A stretch of DNA of 7,121 nucleotides from an uncultured bacterium (GCA_903891365.1 CAITEG010000030.1:1-7121), one strand, 5' to 3'; positions 1 through 5,267 are shown, counted from the first letter of the stretch. Program-made: numbers and translations. Notes: generated by a model not told the origin, from the sequence alone.

Positions 1-1
1 A

Positions 2-85
2 GGGAAGTATCTGATTAATAATAAATTTACTCCATACATAATACCAGAAAATTATAAAAAGCAAACATTTGACTGTTTGCTTTAA
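2..85 (+). CDS. possible C-terminal end of a rightward gene (partial, weak)
   Basis: The second frame is open from the window edge to a TAA at 83-85, giving 27 residues that start GKYLINNKF and end QTFDCLL. The stretch is too short to identify. It would run through the terminator stem at 58-83, with the stop codon touching the last stem base, so it would be convergent with ftsA and share its terminator. A similar sharing of a hairpin by two convergent stops occurs at 3200-3232. It may equally be chance read-through of non-coding DNA. The sequence left of the window would decide. Confidence 0.25.
   Translation, partial: GKYLINNKFTPYIIPENYKKQTFDCLL
50..83 (-). terminator. intrinsic terminator of the rpsU-ybeY-ftsA operon
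   Basis: A perfect 10-bp stem pairs 58-67 (AAAGCAAACA) with 74-83 (TGTTTGCTTT) around a 6-nt loop. Read on the minus strand, the stem is followed directly by TTTTTATAATTTT, a typical uridine tract. It lies 24 nt beyond the ftsA stop codon, so the leftward operon ends here. The plus-strand side has only a short T run inside the stem, so termination of rightward transcripts is less certain. Confidence 0.85.
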
Positions 86-106
86 AAGTGTCGGAATATT
101 AAAATT

Positions 107-1276
107 TTATGGTAAAAGTTGTTTAAAAATAGATTTGAAAAATGTTTTTACTTCTTTTATATTCTCTCTAGTCGTATTGCTGCTGGGCATATTTTGAGGA
201 GTTGTCGAAAGAGCAAGTCCGTATGCTGTATACCAAGAAGAATCTTTTATTTTAAATTTATTATTGATGGTTGTATCGATAGGTCCAACTTTTGCAGGAA
301 GGTTTAACTGCTTTTTTACGAGTTCTTCTATGCGAGCAATATTTGCGCCTCCACCGGTGATGATAACACCAGCTGGAAGTAAACCACTTCTCTTTATTCT
401 CTTCAAATGATTTTCCGCAAGTTCAAAAATATCACCAAGGCGAGCTTCTATGATTTCATCCACTTTCTTTTTTGGATAATCTCCTCCAAGAACACTGCCG
501 AGCTTTACACTCTCTGCTTCTTCGAGAGATATTTTGAATCCAAGAGCTATGTCTTTTGTAATGTCCATACTACCGATAGGGAAAATTTGTGAAGAGATGA
601 GAAGGTTGTTCTCAAAGACAGACATAGAAACCGTTTCAGCTCCGATATCAAGAAGAGCACATCCCGCGGTTTTTTGCTTTGTATTTAAAAGAATACTAGA
701 GCATGCGATAGGCGAAGCTATAACATCGATAGCCTCTATATTTGCAAAAGCAAGCGCTGTTATAAGGTCTTCTAGGTTTTGTTTGAGGCAAGTTATGAAC
801 AAAGTTCTAACTTCAAGCTTGATACCATGCATACCATCTGGGCGTCCATAAAGTTCTTTGCCATCTAACTTGTATGATATAGGGAAAGAGTGTATCACTT
901 TTTTATTTGTGACATCTAGAGCTTCTTCACTGTTGGCTAATACTTTTGAAATATCTAAGCTTGTTATTTCTTGGTCTGCTTTTGAAATGATGACGGACCC
1001 AGTAGCAATACATGAAGAGAGACTTATACCTCCGATGGAGACATAAGCTTTACGAATTTTAAAACCGAGTGGACCTTCAGCTTGAGTGACAGCCTTACGG
1101 ACACTTTCTCCCACGAGATCAGTGTTGGTAATATAGCCGAGTCTCATACCGTTTGTTTCAGCAAAGCCAGTAGCAAGTAAGCATGGGGAATTATTCTCCT
1201 TGTTTACACCAGTCACTACTACTTTCGTAGTATGGGTTCCTATATCTATGCCAACATTGATATTGTTTTTGCTCAT
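107..1276 (-). CDS. ftsA: cell division protein FtsA (actin-like, FtsZ membrane tether)
   Basis: FtsA is an actin-fold ATPase that anchors FtsZ filaments to the inner membrane face and recruits the divisome. The 389-residue length is close to the family norm. The phosphate-1 motif is VGIDIGTHTTKVVV (8-21). The FtsA-specific 1C region follows at about 86-165, phosphate-2 is CALLDIGAETVSMSV (206-220), and the adenosine motif is GVIITGGGANIARIEEL (303-319). After a variable linker (about 358-375) the C-terminus VKTFFKSIFKQLLP looks like the amphipathic membrane-targeting helix. The ATG at 1276-1274 gives the expected short lead into the phosphate-1 strand. It starts 8 nt after the ybeY stop and has no evident ribosome binding site. 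It is the last gene of the operon. A terminator follows, so ftsZ, which often follows ftsA in other bacteria, is not directly downstream. Confidence 0.97.
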   Translation of the reverse strand: MSKNNINVGIDIGTHTTKVVVTGVNKENNSPCLLATGFAETNGMRLGYITNTDLVGESVRKAVTQAEGPLGFKIRKAYVSIGGISLSSCIATGSVIISKADQEITSLDISKVLANSEEALDVTNKKVIHSFPISYKLDGKELYGRPDGMHGIKLEVRTLFITCLKQNLEDLITALAFANIEAIDVIASPIACSSILLNTKQKTAGCALLDIGAETVSMSVFENNLLISSQIFPIGSMDITKDIALGFKISLEEAESVKLGSVLGGDYPKKKVDEIIEARLGDIFELAENHLKRIKRSGLLPAGVIITGGGANIARIEELVKKQLNLPAKVGPIDTTINNKFKIKDSSWYTAYGLALSTTPQNMPSSNTTRENIKEVKTFFKSIFKQLLP

Positions 1277-1284
1277 TATTTATT

Positions 1285-1671
1285 TTAAGAAAACATTTTT
1301 AGAAATTTCTTTTCTTGTCTTTCCATTATAGCACTATGATCGTATCCTTTCAAATGCAAGAGTCCATGGATAAATAAATATTTTAAGAAGTTTGTATAAG
1401 TCATGTCAAAGAGAGGAGCATCCTTTTTGACCTTGATTAAGTCAAAGCTTATATCTCCCGAATTTTCATCTAGTGGGAAGGAGAGGATATTTGTCGTCTT
1501 GTCTATCTGGCGATATGTTCTGTTTATCTCTCTTTGTCTCTTAGGAGATACAAAGCTGACGCCCAATTCATATTCTTTACCCAAGACTGCCTCTTTTATA
1601 CAAACAAAAGGCAAGCGTGGAAGCTTGCCTTTTGTAGAATTTTTGATTGTAATGTTGTCACTATCTTTCAT
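1285..1671 (-). CDS. ybeY: endoribonuclease YbeY (rRNA maturation factor)
   Basis: YbeY is a zinc-dependent single-strand endoribonuclease known for 16S rRNA 3'-end maturation and 70S ribosome quality control. The diagnostic H-x3-H-x5-H zinc motif is HGLLHLKGYDH, with H102, H106 and H112. The family segment TNILSFPLDENSGDISF (60-76) precedes it. At 128 residues it is at the short end for the family, which is usually about 150, but no core element is missing. It starts 6 nt after the rpsU stop without a Shine-Dalgarno sequence, and the next gene is ftsA. Codons 13-23, encoding TKGKLPRLPFV, form a perfect 13-bp hairpin followed by a T-rich run (see 1596-1635), which may limit expression of ybeY and ftsA relative to rpsU. 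No other in-frame Met occurs until residue 90, so this start is the only reasonable ATG. Confidence 0.95.
   Translation of the reverse strand: MKDSDNITIKNSTKGKLPRLPFVCIKEAVLGKEYELGVSFVSPKRQREINRTYRQIDKTTNILSFPLDENSGDISFDLIKVKKDAPLFDMTYTNFLKYLFIHGLLHLKGYDHSAIMERQEKKFLKMFS
1596..1635 (-). terminator. terminator-like attenuator hairpin inside the 5' end of ybeY
   Basis: Perfect 13-nt arms at 1623-1635 and 1604-1616 flank a 6-nt loop (1617-1622). In the sense (minus) direction the structure reads GGCAAGC, loop, GCTTGCC, then TTTTGTTTG, which is the form of an intrinsic terminator. It lies 43 nt beyond the rpsU stop and within codons 13-23 of ybeY. Partial termination here would give a short, abundant rpsU mRNA and less ybeY-ftsA read-through. 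That role is inferred from structure and position. Ribosomes translating ybeY could suppress it. Confidence 0.55.
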
Positions 1672-1677
1672 ATTTGA

Positions 1678-1926
1678 TTAACGACGTCCGCGCTTTACAT
1701 CTACAGGGGCTTTTCCTAGTTTCTGTAATTTTTCTTGAACTTTCTTACGGTTAATTCTCTTTAGAGTAGCAATCTTTGTTTTAACTTTTGATTCTGCTCT
1801 TTCGTTGTAGCGCTTACTTTTAACCTTTTGAATAATTCCAGATTCTTGCACTTTGCGAGTGAATCTTCTGACGAGGTTCATATTGCTCTCGTTTGTATTC
1901 TTTTTTACTTCAATTACTGTAATCAT
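1678..1926 (-). CDS. rpsU: small ribosomal subunit protein bS21
   Basis: bS21 sits on the 30S platform near the 3' end of 16S rRNA and contributes to initiation. The 82-residue protein shows the family core: a VIEVKKNTNES start (4-14), the signature NLVRRFTRKVQESGII (17-32), and then a basic helix rich in K and R to the end (KVKSKRYNERAESKVKTK). Proteobacterial bS21 is about 70 residues. Here a further stretch, KKVQEKLQKLGKAPVDVKRGRR, extends the C-terminus. The ATG at 1926-1924 lies only about 12 nt after a good -10 element, and no Shine-Dalgarno precedes it, so the mRNA may be nearly leaderless. It is first in the operon with ybeY and ftsA. bS21 and YbeY both work at the 16S 3' end, which fits their co-transcription. 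Confidence 0.95.
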   Translation of the reverse strand: MITVIEVKKNTNESNMNLVRRFTRKVQESGIIQKVKSKRYNERAESKVKTKIATLKRINRKKVQEKLQKLGKAPVDVKRGRR

Positions 1927-1935
1927 ATGGGGCTT

Positions 1936-1964
1936 ATAGTAACATATCTTTATCTGGGAAGCAA
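1936..1964 (-). promoter_or_regulatory. promoter of the rpsU-ybeY-ftsA operon
   Basis: On the minus strand a -35-like TTGCTT (1964-1959) is followed after 17 nt by TACTAT (1941-1936). TGT lies directly before the -10, giving an extended -10. The expected transcription start falls within about 1-5 nt of the rpsU ATG at 1926, so little or no 5' leader would remain. This is a prediction from sequence only. Confidence 0.6.
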
Positions 1965-1971
1965 TAGTATA

Positions 1972-2015
1972 AATAGAAAACCCGTATTATAAACGGGTTT
2001 GTCTATAATACGGGT
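1972..2015 (-). terminator. terminator of the 114-codon gene, with two alternative stems
   Basis: A perfect 12-bp stem pairs 2004-2015 with 1980-1991 (ACCCGTATTATA and TATAATACGGGT on the minus strand). It starts 3 nt after the stop codon of the upstream gene and is followed by TTTTCTATTT. The 12-nt loop contains a second ACCCGT, so AAACCCGT (2000-1993) can instead pair with ACGGGTTT (1985-1978) as an 8-bp stem with a 7-nt loop. Both folds use the same 3' strand and exclude each other. Either would act as a terminator and would separate this gene from rpsU. Confidence 0.8.
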
Positions 2016-2018
2016 GAT

Positions 2019-2363
2019 TTACCTGATAGCTACAAATTCTTCGAATGTTCTTCCTGCATGAATTTTGAAGACCTCAACGAGCTCTTGAAACTTATTGTCG
2101 AGAATTAATCCATCTCCTTTGTTTATGGGTCCGACTGGATACAACATGAAGCAAAAAGAAGTTCGGCCTTCGGAGTGATAAGAGAAAATCATTATCCCGG
2201 CAATTGAACGGTATTTTGCTTGTAATAATTTTATAAGCTCTTCCCAGCTTGGATGAGTTTTTGGATTCTTACCAAGAGCTCCATATTCATCAAGAATACA
2301 GAAAAGGTTTTTAAGTTCACTCGGGATAGGAGAAGGAAGGCTATTCAATGTACTGTTTTTCAT
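2019..2363 (-). CDS. hypothetical protein, 114 residues, unrecognised
   Basis: I do not recognise this family. The protein has no signal peptide, no membrane segment and no cysteine or histidine cluster suggesting metal binding. The sequence suggests an alpha/beta protein. A predicted helix lies at SWEELIKLLQAKYRS (39-53), two hydrophobic strands follow at IAGIMIFSYHS (54-64) and TSFCFMLYPVGP (68-79), and a final helical part is KFQELVEVFKIHAGRTFEEFVAI (91-113). It is probably a real gene, since it has its own TTGACA promoter upstream and an intrinsic terminator 3 nt after its stop codon, and it lies between two well-defined units. The ATG at 2363-2361 is the first in frame, with no Shine-Dalgarno. 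It is divergent from the transposase gene and shares a 119-nt intergenic region containing a palindrome. Its function cannot be inferred from these neighbours. Confidence 0.72.
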   Translation of the reverse strand: MKNSTLNSLPSPIPSELKNLFCILDEYGALGKNPKTHPSWEELIKLLQAKYRSIAGIMIFSYHSEGRTSFCFMLYPVGPINKGDGLILDNKFQELVEVFKIHAGRTFEEFVAIR

Positions 2364-2404
2364 GGTAGTAATTTATTAAATAAAATTATGAAATTTTTTT
2401 CTTC

Positions 2405-2433
2405 AATCTACAGCTTATCTGCCTCTTTGTCAA
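2405..2433 (-). promoter_or_regulatory. promoter of the 114-codon gene
   Basis: On the minus strand a perfect -35 hexamer TTGACA (2433-2428) is followed after exactly 17 nt by TAGATT (2410-2405), a 4/6 match to the -10 consensus. The start would be near 2398, giving a leader of about 35 nt with no Shine-Dalgarno. The -35 ends 2 nt from the palindrome at 2436-2464, so any protein bound there could affect this promoter. Confidence 0.55.
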
Positions 2434-2435
2434 CT

Positions 2436-2464
2436 AATATCTGGAAGTCGGACTTCCAGATATT
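2436..2464 (+). repeat. REP-like palindrome, copy 1 (upstream of the transposase)
   Basis: Perfect 14-nt arms, AATATCTGGAAGTC (2436-2449) and GACTTCCAGATATT (2451-2464), flank a single central G (2450). It shares the 19-nt core CTGGAAGTCGGACTTCCAG with copy 2 and GAAGTCGGACTTC with copy 3. It lies between the divergent promoters of the unknown gene and the transposase gene. Palindromes that bracket a RAYT gene are the usual substrates of that transposase in known REP systems. That this is so here is inference. Confidence 0.9.
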
Positions 2465-2482
2465 TAGAATATATTATATAAT
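2454..2482 (+). promoter_or_regulatory. probable promoter of the transposase gene
   Basis: A consensus -10 TATAAT lies at 2477-2482. A weak -35-like TTCCAG (2454-2459) at 17-nt spacing lies inside the right arm of palindrome copy 1. The predicted start near 2489 coincides with the second ATG of the transposase frame, which would make the mRNA leaderless. Overlap of the palindrome with the -35 would allow self-repression if the transposase binds the palindrome. Confidence 0.45.
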
Positions 2483-2488
2483 ATGTTT

Positions 2489-3202
2489 ATGTCATTAAGA
2501 AAAGAAAACTTAGTTCAAGGACAAATTTATCATATTTATAATAGGGGAGTAGATAAACGCGATATTTTTATGGACGATGAAGATCGCATCCGTTTTATTC
2601 ATGATTTATTTGAGTTTAATGATAGTAACCCAGCTCCAAATCTAAATGATATCTTGTCTAGTAAAAAATCAAAATTTCTGGAAGTCGGACTTCCAGAAAT
2701 TGAGAGAAAACCAAGAAAAGTAGTGGTGGAGATTCTGGCTTTTTGTATGATGAATAATCACTTTCATCTAATAGTAAGGCAAAAGGTAGAAAATGGAATT
2801 ACAGAATTTATGAGAAAACTTGGGACTGGATATACTAATTATTTTAATAAAAAATATGAAAGAACAGGTGCTTTGTTTCAGGGAAGATTTAAGTCAGTCT
2901 GTATCAAAAATGATTCACATTTAATGTATCTGCCGTTGTATCTACATTTGAATCCTCTTGATTTTAAATTTCATGAATGGAGAGAAAAGAAAATCAAAGA
3001 TTATATGGGAGCTATAGAATTCCTTGATTCGTATAGATGGAGTAGCTATATGGATTATACAGGGCAGAAAAATTTTCCTTCATTGATTAATAAAGATTTT
3101 ATTTTATCTAGAATAGGTGATGAAAAGAAATTTAAGAAAGAGGTGGTCCGCTGGTTGAAAAATTTTGATGAGTCTCAGATATTAGGGGTTAATTTAGACT
3201 AA
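2489..3202 (+). CDS. REP-associated tyrosine transposase (RAYT, Y1/HUH family)
   Basis: Y1 HUH transposases cut and rejoin single-stranded DNA at hairpins through a tyrosine-DNA link. Members of the RAYT class are single-copy and are associated with short palindromes. From the ATG at 2489 the protein has 237 residues. QIYHIYNRGVDKRDIF (13-28) is the typical N-terminus. LAFCMMNNHFHLIV (83-96) holds the HUH motif H91-F-H93. GYTNYFNKKYERTGALFQGRFKS (114-136) contains the likely catalytic tyrosine, Y115 or Y118. LYLHLNPLD and YRWSSY are also family features. An ATG at 2483 would add two residues, but it directly abuts the TATAAT box, so 2489 is preferred. Codons 62-71 (KFLEVGLPEI) are palindrome copy 2, placed in a variable linker before the HUH strand. 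The stop codon lies within palindrome copy 3. The frame is intact and the motifs are present, so the enzyme is probably active. Confidence 0.93.
   Translation: MSLRKENLVQGQIYHIYNRGVDKRDIFMDDEDRIRFIHDLFEFNDSNPAPNLNDILSSKKSKFLEVGLPEIERKPRKVVVEILAFCMMNNHFHLIVRQKVENGITEFMRKLGTGYTNYFNKKYERTGALFQGRFKSVCIKNDSHLMYLPLYLHLNPLDFKFHEWREKKIKDYMGAIEFLDSYRWSSYMDYTGQKNFPSLINKDFILSRIGDEKKFKKEVVRWLKNFDESQILGVNLD
2673..2701 (+). repeat. REP-like palindrome, copy 2 (inside the transposase coding sequence)
   Basis: Perfect 14-nt arms, AATTTCTGGAAGTC (2673-2686) and GACTTCCAGAAATT (2688-2701), flank a central G (2687). It differs from copy 1 at one position in each arm, and the two changes pair with each other (A-T becomes T-A), so the hairpin stays perfect. 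It is translated in frame as KFLEVGLPEI. Confidence 0.9.
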
Positions 3203-3232
3203 ATATAGTGAAGTCGGACTTCACTATATTTA
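3200..3232 (+). repeat. REP-like palindrome, copy 3, shared by two convergent stop codons
   Basis: Perfect 16-nt arms, TAAATATAGTGAAGTC (3200-3215) and GACTTCACTATATTTA (3217-3232), flank a central G (3216). Only the inner 13 nt match copies 1 and 2. The outer arms are different but still perfectly paired. The first three bases are the TAA stop of the transposase gene, and the last three, read on the other strand, are the TAA stop of priA. It could act as a weak two-way terminator, although neither side has a strong uridine tract. Confidence 0.9.
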
Positions 3233-5191
3233 CAAGAGGTCTTCAGGGTCTACGTTTATGGAGAATGAAGGGGAAAGACGATAAAGGTTTTCTTTGAGAT
3301 GTTCACTAACTATCTTCTTATCATCGGTGATAAGAGGCCAGAGGTTTGGGTCTATCTTAATGACAGTATTGGTGACGTATTGGCCTTTCACTTTGCCGAT
3401 GAAAGCACTGAAGACTTGTGGCTCGTATCCACCTAAATATTTGTCGATGAAAGTTCTAGCTTTTTCTGTATCACTTCCGGATCCCATGAAAGTTATTTTG
3501 ATAAGTCTTTTGAATGGTGGGTAGCCGAATTGTTTCCTCTCTTTCAAATCTTCACGATAAAGAGGCAAGACATTTCCATTCATTATATGCTCAAGGATAG
3601 GATTCTCTGGTGACCTCGTCTGTATTATGAGATTACGTTTTGTTATCTCGTGGAGTTTCTCCATAATATGGAGAATTTTTTGCGTGATATTAAAACTTGG
3701 AATAGAGAGTAACCCATCGAGAGAGATGATAGCACTATGTGTGACTTCAGTATTGATATAAGAGAAGACCATTTCTGTGCCGATAAGAATACAGCCGGGA
3801 GTTTTATAGAATTCCACCATTTTATCTTTGGCTTCTTTTTCTGTGCTGACGTTCTCTTTGTCCATTTGAATAATTTTGGCATTTGGATAAATCTTTGTGA
3901 CTTCTTCGTAGACTCTATCAGTGCCGATACCGAGAGGAGTTAGATTCCAACTTTGGCACTGTGTGCATCTGACCTCTGTTGTCTCTTTATGTCCGCACTT
4001 ATTGCACATAAAAATACGTGAGCTCACTATTTTGGTAGCATTCCTTTGTTTTGAACCATACAAGACGACAGGAGTAGAACAGTTTGGACAAAGTATAGTA
4101 TTTCCGCAGTCGTGGCAAACTGTGACACCCGCAAGTCCTTTACGGATAGTGAAAAGTAGGACGGACTCACTGTGTTCAAGGGCATAAGAGATCATCTTCT
4201 TTGTTGTGCCAGAAAGAACGCTAAAAGTTTTAGATCCTTTTTCATCAACTTCTTCTTTCATATCTACTACTAGTTGACGTTCTGCTTGTGGTAAACGGAA
4301 AAGAGGTGAAGCGACTTCACCGAGCTCTCCACTGTCATGTCTGTATAAAGTATCAGGACGAAGAAGAGTATCTCCAAAAATTAATTTTACTTTTGAAATA
4401 GAAGAAAGTATTTCGGCAAAACTTCTGATATCTATAAAAGGGCGAGCATACTGTTTGTAAGCATCTGAACTCTCGTGCTCTATGATGAGAGTCTTGATAT
4501 CACTTCTTGGTATAGAGAGGAACATACCAGTCCCGATCACTAAAACGGGGTGAGGTTCACTGATACAGGAATTATAAGTATTTATAAGAACTTTTTTCCC
4601 TAAATCAGAATGGAAAGAGAAGACATACTGACTGATGCCTTTAGTGAGCTCATTCTTTAGCTGCTCTATGTCAAAACGGGTAGGGACACAGATAAAGATG
4701 GACTCCTTCTTTGCGAAAGCTTCTCGTATCAAAGTTCTATACCAAGAGAGCCTGTCGTCGGAGAGCGCTTGGAAAATTAATTTCTCTTGTTTTAGATTTT
4801 TCTTTAAACTTTCATCTTCTTCATTTTCTTTTTTAATAACTGAGTTTAAGCTTTTTAAATTTTCTAAAAAAATAGAAGGCATGAGTGACTTGATGATAGT
4901 GCCAGTATTACTGACGGTGTAGTCCTTCATTTTTTCGCAGGCATTAAAAAAGTCAGAAGAGAAAGGGGATGGTCCTTTGACGCTGATAACTTTTTTCAAT
5001 TGAAAGTCCGCTTTCTTTAAATCGTACTTTTGGTCACGAGCATTCTCTATATCGATAACGATACCATCGATGGATTTAGATCGGAGCGGTACGGAGACGA
5101 TGCTCCCTAGCTCAATCTCGGTAGGAGAGAAATAAGAAAGGTTTTCTCTTTGAAATCCTTTTTGTATTGGGATGACCGTTACTATATACAT
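3230..5191 (-). CDS. priA: PriA-like primosomal protein N', helicase motifs lost
   Basis: PriA binds stalled forks and D-loops and starts reloading of the replicative helicase. The 653-residue protein keeps the N-terminal DNA-binding domain (about 1-110). It also keeps the zinc-binding insert with all eight cysteines (C359, C362, C368, C371, C396, C399, C409, C412), the LGIGTDRVYEEV segment, and the C-terminal KQFGYPPFKRLIKI region (553-567). The ATPase motifs are gone. Where GxTGSGKT should be is LSDDRLSWYRTL (143-154). The DEEH box is replaced by TLIIEHESSDAYKQ (234-247), the motif V part KGHDF is replaced by FSYINTEV, and QVAGRAGR by an unrelated helical stretch near 507-516. Actinobacterial PriA proteins are known to lack helicase motifs in the same way, and helicase-dead E. 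coli PriA still loads primosomes. A structural loading role without unwinding is therefore likely. The frame is intact throughout, so it is not a decaying gene. The gene ends inside palindrome copy 3. Confidence 0.92.
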   Translation of the reverse strand: MYIVTVIPIQKGFQRENLSYFSPTEIELGSIVSVPLRSKSIDGIVIDIENARDQKYDLKKADFQLKKVISVKGPSPFSSDFFNACEKMKDYTVSNTGTIIKSLMPSIFLENLKSLNSVIKKENEEDESLKKNLKQEKLIFQALSDDRLSWYRTLIREAFAKKESIFICVPTRFDIEQLKNELTKGISQYVFSFHSDLGKKVLINTYNSCISEPHPVLVIGTGMFLSIPRSDIKTLIIEHESSDAYKQYARPFIDIRSFAEILSSISKVKLIFGDTLLRPDTLYRHDSGELGEVASPLFRLPQAERQLVVDMKEEVDEKGSKTFSVLSGTTKKMISYALEHSESVLLFTIRKGLAGVTVCHDCGNTILCPNCSTPVVLYGSKQRNATKIVSSRIFMCNKCGHKETTEVRCTQCQSWNLTPLGIGTDRVYEEVTKIYPNAKIIQMDKENVSTEKEAKDKMVEFYKTPGCILIGTEMVFSYINTEVTHSAIISLDGLLSIPSFNITQKILHIMEKLHEITKRNLIIQTRSPENPILEHIMNGNVLPLYREDLKERKQFGYPPFKRLIKITFMGSGSDTEKARTFIDKYLGGYEPQVFSAFIGKVKGQYVTNTVIKIDPNLWPLITDDKKIVSEHLKENLYRLSPSFSINVDPEDLL

Positions 5192-5267
5192 ACTTATATG
5201 GTAGCATAAAATACTATATTTTAAACATTAGGGTTTTGTGTTATAGTTGTATCTACTAAAGACTTAT
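5192..5267. promoter_or_regulatory. divergent priA/mreB intergenic region
   Basis: These 76 nt separate divergent priA and mreB and must hold both promoters. For mreB, TATAGT at 5242-5247 preceded by TGT (5239-5241) is a plausible extended -10, placing the start near 5254 and leaving a leader of about 14 nt. The -35 is poor. For priA, a TATGCT on the minus strand ending about 11 nt before the ATG is the best but weak candidate. Neither gene has a clear Shine-Dalgarno sequence. Confidence 0.4.

Noticed and set aside
119..1046. Plus-strand open frames opposite ftsA
   Set aside because: They have no recognisable protein features, overlap a clear ftsA and are explained as antisense shadows.
2126..2134. 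GTCCGAC (reverse complement of the palindrome centre) in the 114-codon gene
   Set aside because: The flanking bases do not form GAAG/CTTC arms, so it is not a family member.
2158..2177. GAAG-TTCGGC-CTTC similarity to the palindrome core inside the 114-codon gene
   Set aside because: Only four base pairs match and the GTCGGAC centre is absent. It is read through as ordinary coding sequence and looks like chance.
3643..3882. Minus-strand open frame of 79 codons overlapping priA in another frame
   Set aside because: The priA frame covers this region with conserved motifs. The alternative product is unrecognisable and arises from frame overlap.
3294..4922. Plus-strand open frames opposite priA
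   Set aside because: They are shadows of priA with low-complexity F/S-rich products and no independent start signals.
5001..5014. GAAAG-TCCG-CTTTC inverted repeat within priA
   Set aside because: It resembles the core but has a different centre and only five-base arms. It lies in coding sequence with no extension, so chance is likely.
5247..5267. TTG start extending mreB by seven residues
   Set aside because: The TTG overlaps the probable -10 element, and the ATG at 5268 gives the normal family N-terminus.
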